Below, in pieces: positions 60,701 through 64,000 of a DNA stretch of 64,000 nt. The notes under the pieces are model-generated. The model was given only the letters and a program-made list of their open reading frames with translations. It had not been told where the DNA came from and made no database searches. Within the stretch, counting starts at the first letter, position 1. Each line of letters opens with the position of its first letter. A program made the position numbers and the translations under genes. The stretch comes from Bradysia coprophila (lineage: Eukaryota > Arthropoda > Insecta > Diptera > Sciaridae), in the NCBI RefSeq assembly GCF_014529535.1, contig NW_023503416.1, positions 62,001-126,000 on the forward strand. The letters run 5' to 3'.

Positions 60701-63700
60701 TCCACATCTGATAAACCACCAAAAACAACTGCCACACCAGGTGCAACAAACACAATCCGATTCTCTATTATCTGGATTATACATCCTGTCCACCGTTTGA
60801 TCGAAATATAACTAACTCTTTCGTCAACAACAACTTCATAAAATTGAGTGTCTATTGCTTTATGTTTATCATGTACTGCGCGTAAGGTGTGAAATTATTC
60901 GAATTATTTTGGTGTTATAGCCATTTCCTCTTGGGATTTTCTCCTTCTATGAAGCTATTTTTGAAAAGGGTTTTTCCTTTTTATTATGATTGCTAAATGA
61001 AATTATGGACATAAAGGCTACCAATTTATTCTTCCGAAGCGAATATATTTGTGTTATTAATGTGTATTGAAGCAATGGTGGAGACTGTCGTTTGTTGTTT
61101 GCTGGATAAGCAAAAGGAAATGAAAAGAATGCAAAATTGCTCAACAATAAACTATATTAAAACGTTTAGAAACGGATAGTCATTCGTTATCGACAGCGAC
61201 TACAAATATAAATATGAGCTCTCGCCAGAGTTATGTTTTATAGCAAAACCTATTGTAAAAACAAAAGAAATAACAGATTTTCCATCAAGCATTAGACTTC
61301 TTAGACTTAGATACTTTAAACAAAAGAAGTAACAGATTCCACAGTAACAGCTTATTGCGGCAATCGCAATACGCTTGTCGCTTGTATGAATTTACCTAAG
61401 AAACTTCCAAAAAATCTAAATATATTGAAGTAAATAGGATCATTGATGTGTCGAAGGTGATTTATGTCCTTGACTGATATTTCAAGAATGACTTTTCTTA
61501 GAGCAGCGTTAATGGAACTTTTCCAGTGGAACAAATGCAGATTTGGAGCTATTTCGGTTTGAAATAGGGTTAGTCACGGAACAGGTAATGTATTGCTTAA
61601 TAGGTATGTGAAGTGTCAAGGCCAGGTTATGGTCGTATATATAGCAAAGACGTAAGCGGGCAGAATCCTTAACAGCTTTCTACGCTCGAATGTATGAACA
61701 CACTTTGAAGACTACTTTCAAATTAAACTTCTTTGGTCATATCTTATGTAAGGCTTACGACGGGTCAGGTCAAGTTGACCTGATATGACCTGAAATTGAA
61801 TTTCGGGTGAAAGTTAAACTACTTTGAATAAAGTTGTTATACATATTTTCGCATATAATATGACTTTTCTAGAGCCCGGGAATGTGTACTGATACCTTTA
61901 TTCTTGCCGCTGAGTTGTTTTCATCGCTTTTGTTTATAAAAAGCTAAAATTAATGACTTAGTTAATTTTTATCAGCTTATAGATTGCTAGAAGAGTTATT
62001 TGCTGGTCATGACCAATAAGCTGAGACAATAAGACATAAATTTTCATGCTAAAAAGACTTTTAGATTTGTTGTCAAGCTGGTTTTGCAAGAAATTGAGTT
62101 CCCCGAAAGTGCTTCACTCATGTTAGAACTACGTATGTGGTCGATGTACACTATAACTAGAAAGCACTATGACAAGTGTGATCTTTTCGTAGTCAACCAA
62201 ATTAAAGAGAATAAATCAATTAAAGAAAGAAATAGGTCACTGTGGGCATATAAGTATCCACATCTTGAGTGGCCGCCAGTGCTGTACTGGCGACAGTGTC
62301 CATTGTGACTCTTCCCAATGGAAGGCAATTTTGAACACTTCGCCGAGTAGCTCGCTCCATCAGTTTCTTTAGATTAAAGAAAGAAGCACGTTAAAGGTTG
62401 CAGGAAAATGATTTTTATTGTTCTCGAACTACTTTCAGTGTGAGAGGATCAATGAATTTTTACGATAAATGACGATAACAATGTAATTGTGAGAAACCCG
62501 TAGGGTATGATGAATTAGTTTAGTTAAGTTTGGGATAACTTTTGTAACCAAAATGTTTTTTGGTGATTGCCATTGATAATGACTATGAAACGTAGTCGAA
62601 ATATTTGGTAATAAATACTGATGACTGAGCACTACCGACTAAACTTCCTTTAATTTCAGTTACCTTAAAACACATTTGTCAATGATTCAACGAGTGAATA
62701 CTTGTTGATATGTAAACATTGAAAATTTCTCTACAAAAGATTTTCTCAAAAGACTTATCATCAAAGTTTTTAAGTTTTTCATTTTTGTACCGCAACAATT
62801 TCAGGTCAACCTGAAACCTGTCAGGTCAAATTTGACCTGACCTGAAATTTTCTGGTTGACCTGACCCGACAGGAAGCGGCTTCCTGTAAGCCTTAATGTT
62901 ATGACTGATATCATTACGCATCGACTCTCATTTCCTGCGTTGGCTGATCATTATTTTGTCCGCATCTTTATGTTTTCGAAAATCTTTCAGACAAAACGAG
63001 GTTTTTAACATCGCTTTCGATTTCCCATCACGAGAAGGAACAGGAAGACATTTTAAATTTACGGACTTTTCACCACGAAGAAGTACATGTATGCCTCTTT
63101 CTAACATACCAAGATCCCTCAGTGTTATTGAATCAAATTGCATCAAGTTCAAACTCCAAAGTGTGCAACAAAAAAAAAGTCTTACCTGAAGGTGCCTCCT
63201 CGAATGGTGTCAAGTAGCTTTGTATTTCTGCTTTCGGCGGATAGGAACCGACCATATGAGTCATTTTATCAACTTGACATGAAAAAAAAAATGAAAAAAA
63301 AAATAGTTTTAGCGTTGATATCACTGGTGGTCATGTTGATAAGGTCTGCTAGTATAATTCATAATAATTCGGTACAATGTACTGTGTGGTCATATAACGA
63401 TAAACTCTTTCTGATAAAAATTACGTTCAAGTTATGGTTGAAGTCTTCTTTAAACATAATAAATCTACATATAACAACAAACGCACTTTGTCCATTCTGT
63501 CTCAAAAATAAACTTCTAAGTAGGACCAGCCCATAATTGGGACAACAGTTATGACCACGAAGTCAATAAAAATGTTAGTTATTAACATTTTTATTGACTT
63601 CGTGGTCATAAAACGAAAATTTAAGAGTTTGGGAAAAGATTATTTTCTTTAGTTTTGGTGAAATATCACAAGACATTCAAGTAGTATCCATATGCAAAAT

Positions 63701-63995
63701 ACGATTCAAACTGTTCTAGCCTAATCTCCACCTAAACAGTCCTCGAACTTAAAATAGCAAAACGAATAAGATCATTACCGGGAGCTATCCGGTTCCACGA
63801 AGGCATTAAAAATTCAAATGATTATCCACAAGTCAAAACGAAAATCATTTTCAACAACAAACAAAATCTTGTGTTCATACCTGGCACAGCCATTCGATAT
63901 GTCTTCTGAACGTACTTCAAACCATGAACAATCTCTCTTTGAACAATGAAATCAATGCGGATTTTATACTGAATGCCCTCTTTGATAGTGAACAC
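57784..63995 (-). CDS. RhoGDI: RhoGDI (Rho GDP-dissociation inhibitor), 3' exons; 5' part outside the window
   Basis: Three coding exons are present: 63881-63995, 63186-63272 and 57784-57890, GT-AG with agreeing phases, encoding the last 103 residues. They read [40 protein letters not shown] and [20 protein letters not shown], then [14 protein letters not shown] and a stop. This is the immunoglobulin-like C-terminal domain that holds the prenyl group of Rho GTPases and extracts them from membranes to the cytosol. The acceptor of the first visible exon is at 63996-63997, so the N-terminal switch-binding arm lies beyond 64000. The final intron (57891-63185) is 5.3 kb and full of palindromes and a split MITE, while the exons are clean. 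It is convergent with the STK40-like gene. Confidence 0.95.
57970..58094. repeat. Nested AATCTCGCACA hairpins
   Basis: Four alternating copies of the same word occur: GAATCTCGCACA (57970), TGTGCGAGATTCACC (58031), GGTGAATCTCGCACACCA (58053) and TGGTGTGCGAGATT (58081). Adjacent copies are exact reverse complements over 12, 15 and 14 bases, so three alternative hairpins are possible. The segment lies just inside the last intron of RhoGDI. Confidence 0.85.
58390..58455. repeat. TTTTCGACGC-family repeat, copy 2
   Basis: TGTGTCGAAAACCGTACTTT and TCATGTGTAAAGCACCACTT, then AGACGCCCTC and CATGTAACAAA are the reverse complement, with few differences, of 15310-15375 in the TMEM53-like gene intron. 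Confidence 0.7.
58479..58562. repeat. 19-bp perfect inverted repeat
   Basis: CAAATGTTTATTTTGACGA (58479-58497) is exactly reversed and complemented at 58544-58562. The 46-bp interior holds a weaker second inverted pair (ATTGTAATCC against GGATCATAAT). Confidence 0.8.
58655..58825. repeat. TTGATCCGAGGC-family repeat, copy 3
   Basis: TTTTCGTGTGCGTTTTATTG continues into ATCCGAGGCTAAGCCGAGGA and CAATTAACAC; flanking words GGATAAAAAG and CTTTTCATTTTTATCC form an outer inverted repeat. The same arrangement occurs at 15195-15300. Confidence 0.7.
59990..60268 (+). other. Exon-like pair on the strand opposite RhoGDI, unassigned
   Basis: An open frame from 59990 ([20 protein letters not shown]) ends at a donor-like AAAAAGC followed by GTGAGA (60196). 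After a possible 60-bp intron ending TTTATTTCAG, a 13-bp exon keeps frame and is followed by GTAAGT (60269). The protein piece has three cysteines near [11 protein letters not shown], and I recognise no family. Splice-like signals can arise by chance; this could be part of a gene nested in the RhoGDI intron. Confidence 0.2.
61751..62893. mobile_element. Split or long member of the ACCTGA-rich TA-flanked MITE family
   Basis: The left end AGGCTTAC and right end GTAAGCCT are perfect inverted repeats, each flanked by TA, and differ from the 48080 copy only after the first five bases (AGGCT). ACCTGA/TCAGGT words occupy just the two margins (61764-61812 and 62790-62865). About 980 bp of different sequence, including an unassigned frame at 62084-62308, lies between. 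Either another element inserted into a MITE, or this is a longer relative from which the short MITE derives. Confidence 0.6.
63549..63611. repeat. Perfect 29-bp hairpin with a 5-base loop
   Basis: TTATGACCACGAAGTCAATA followed by AAAATGTTA (63549-63577) has an exact reverse complement at 63583-63611. It lies in the RhoGDI intron between its second-last two visible exons. The loop is GTTAT. No other copy is seen in this window. Confidence 0.9.
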
Positions 63996-64000
63996 CTACA

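Noticed and set aside
1-64000. CRISPR arrays, bacterial-type operons, retrovirus-like or Polinton elements
   Set aside because: No regularly spaced repeats, Shine-Dalgarno-led gene strings, long terminal repeats or capsid/envelope/integrase frames were seen.

Overview
The window reads as nuclear DNA of an insect, most likely a fly. It is AT-rich, has many 60-90 bp introns, carries a ZAD-type C2H2 zinc-finger gene (an insect-specific architecture), and its proteins (POSH, SLC26, glycogen synthase, Rpn8, AHSA1, RBM18, STK40, RhoGDI) match insect family patterns. The number of hairpin and palindromic repeats would suit a lower dipteran, but that is inference. I found no retrovirus-like element, bacterial operon or CRISPR array.

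Layout. 1-2.1 kb: end of an ACCTGA-rich repeat and an 0.8-kb foldback element. 2.2-3.5 kb: nine-finger C2H2 gene (+). 3.5-7.35 kb: no supported gene. 7.35-10.2 kb: ten-exon SLC26 anion transporter (-). 13.8-17.3 kb: TMEM53/DUF829-like gene (+), whose first exon lies 1.8 kb upstream of the rest. 20.2-23.3 kb: ten-exon POSH/SH3RF (-). 23.3-28 kb: a decayed tract with an 8-9 bp minisatellite split by a hairpin MITE, a broken PEX3 fragment, a decayed intron-bearing gene remnant and two adjacent MITE copies. 28.0-37.6 kb: ZAD-C2H2 gene (+) whose 7.2-kb first intron holds glycogen synthase (-) and a small secreted cysteine-rich protein (+). 37.9-45.6 kb: a compact housekeeping run: UQCR11 (-), AHSA1 (+), Rpn8 (+), mS25 (-). 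45.9-51 kb: RBM18 (+) and a UPF0598/C8orf82 homologue (-), with five tRNA-related, T-run-terminated short elements around them. 51.2-56.3 kb: MATH-domain gene (+) and STK40-like pseudokinase (+). 57.8-64 kb: 3' part of RhoGDI (-), with a 5.3-kb intron full of palindromes; its 5' exons lie beyond the window.

The genes do not form one pathway. Several are convergent or divergent neighbours with short spacers (UQCR11/AHSA1 divergent; Rpn8/mS25 and RBM18/UPF0598 convergent). Mitochondrial functions recur (UQCR11, mS25, possibly UPF0598 and the TMEM53-like protein), as does proteostasis (AHSA1, Rpn8, POSH).

The least ordinary content is the repeat layer: an ACCTGA-rich TA-flanked MITE family, hairpin elements with nearly perfect arms, a tRNA-like Pol III element family with a conserved 8-bp pairing, and an RBM18 intron with no AG acceptor.
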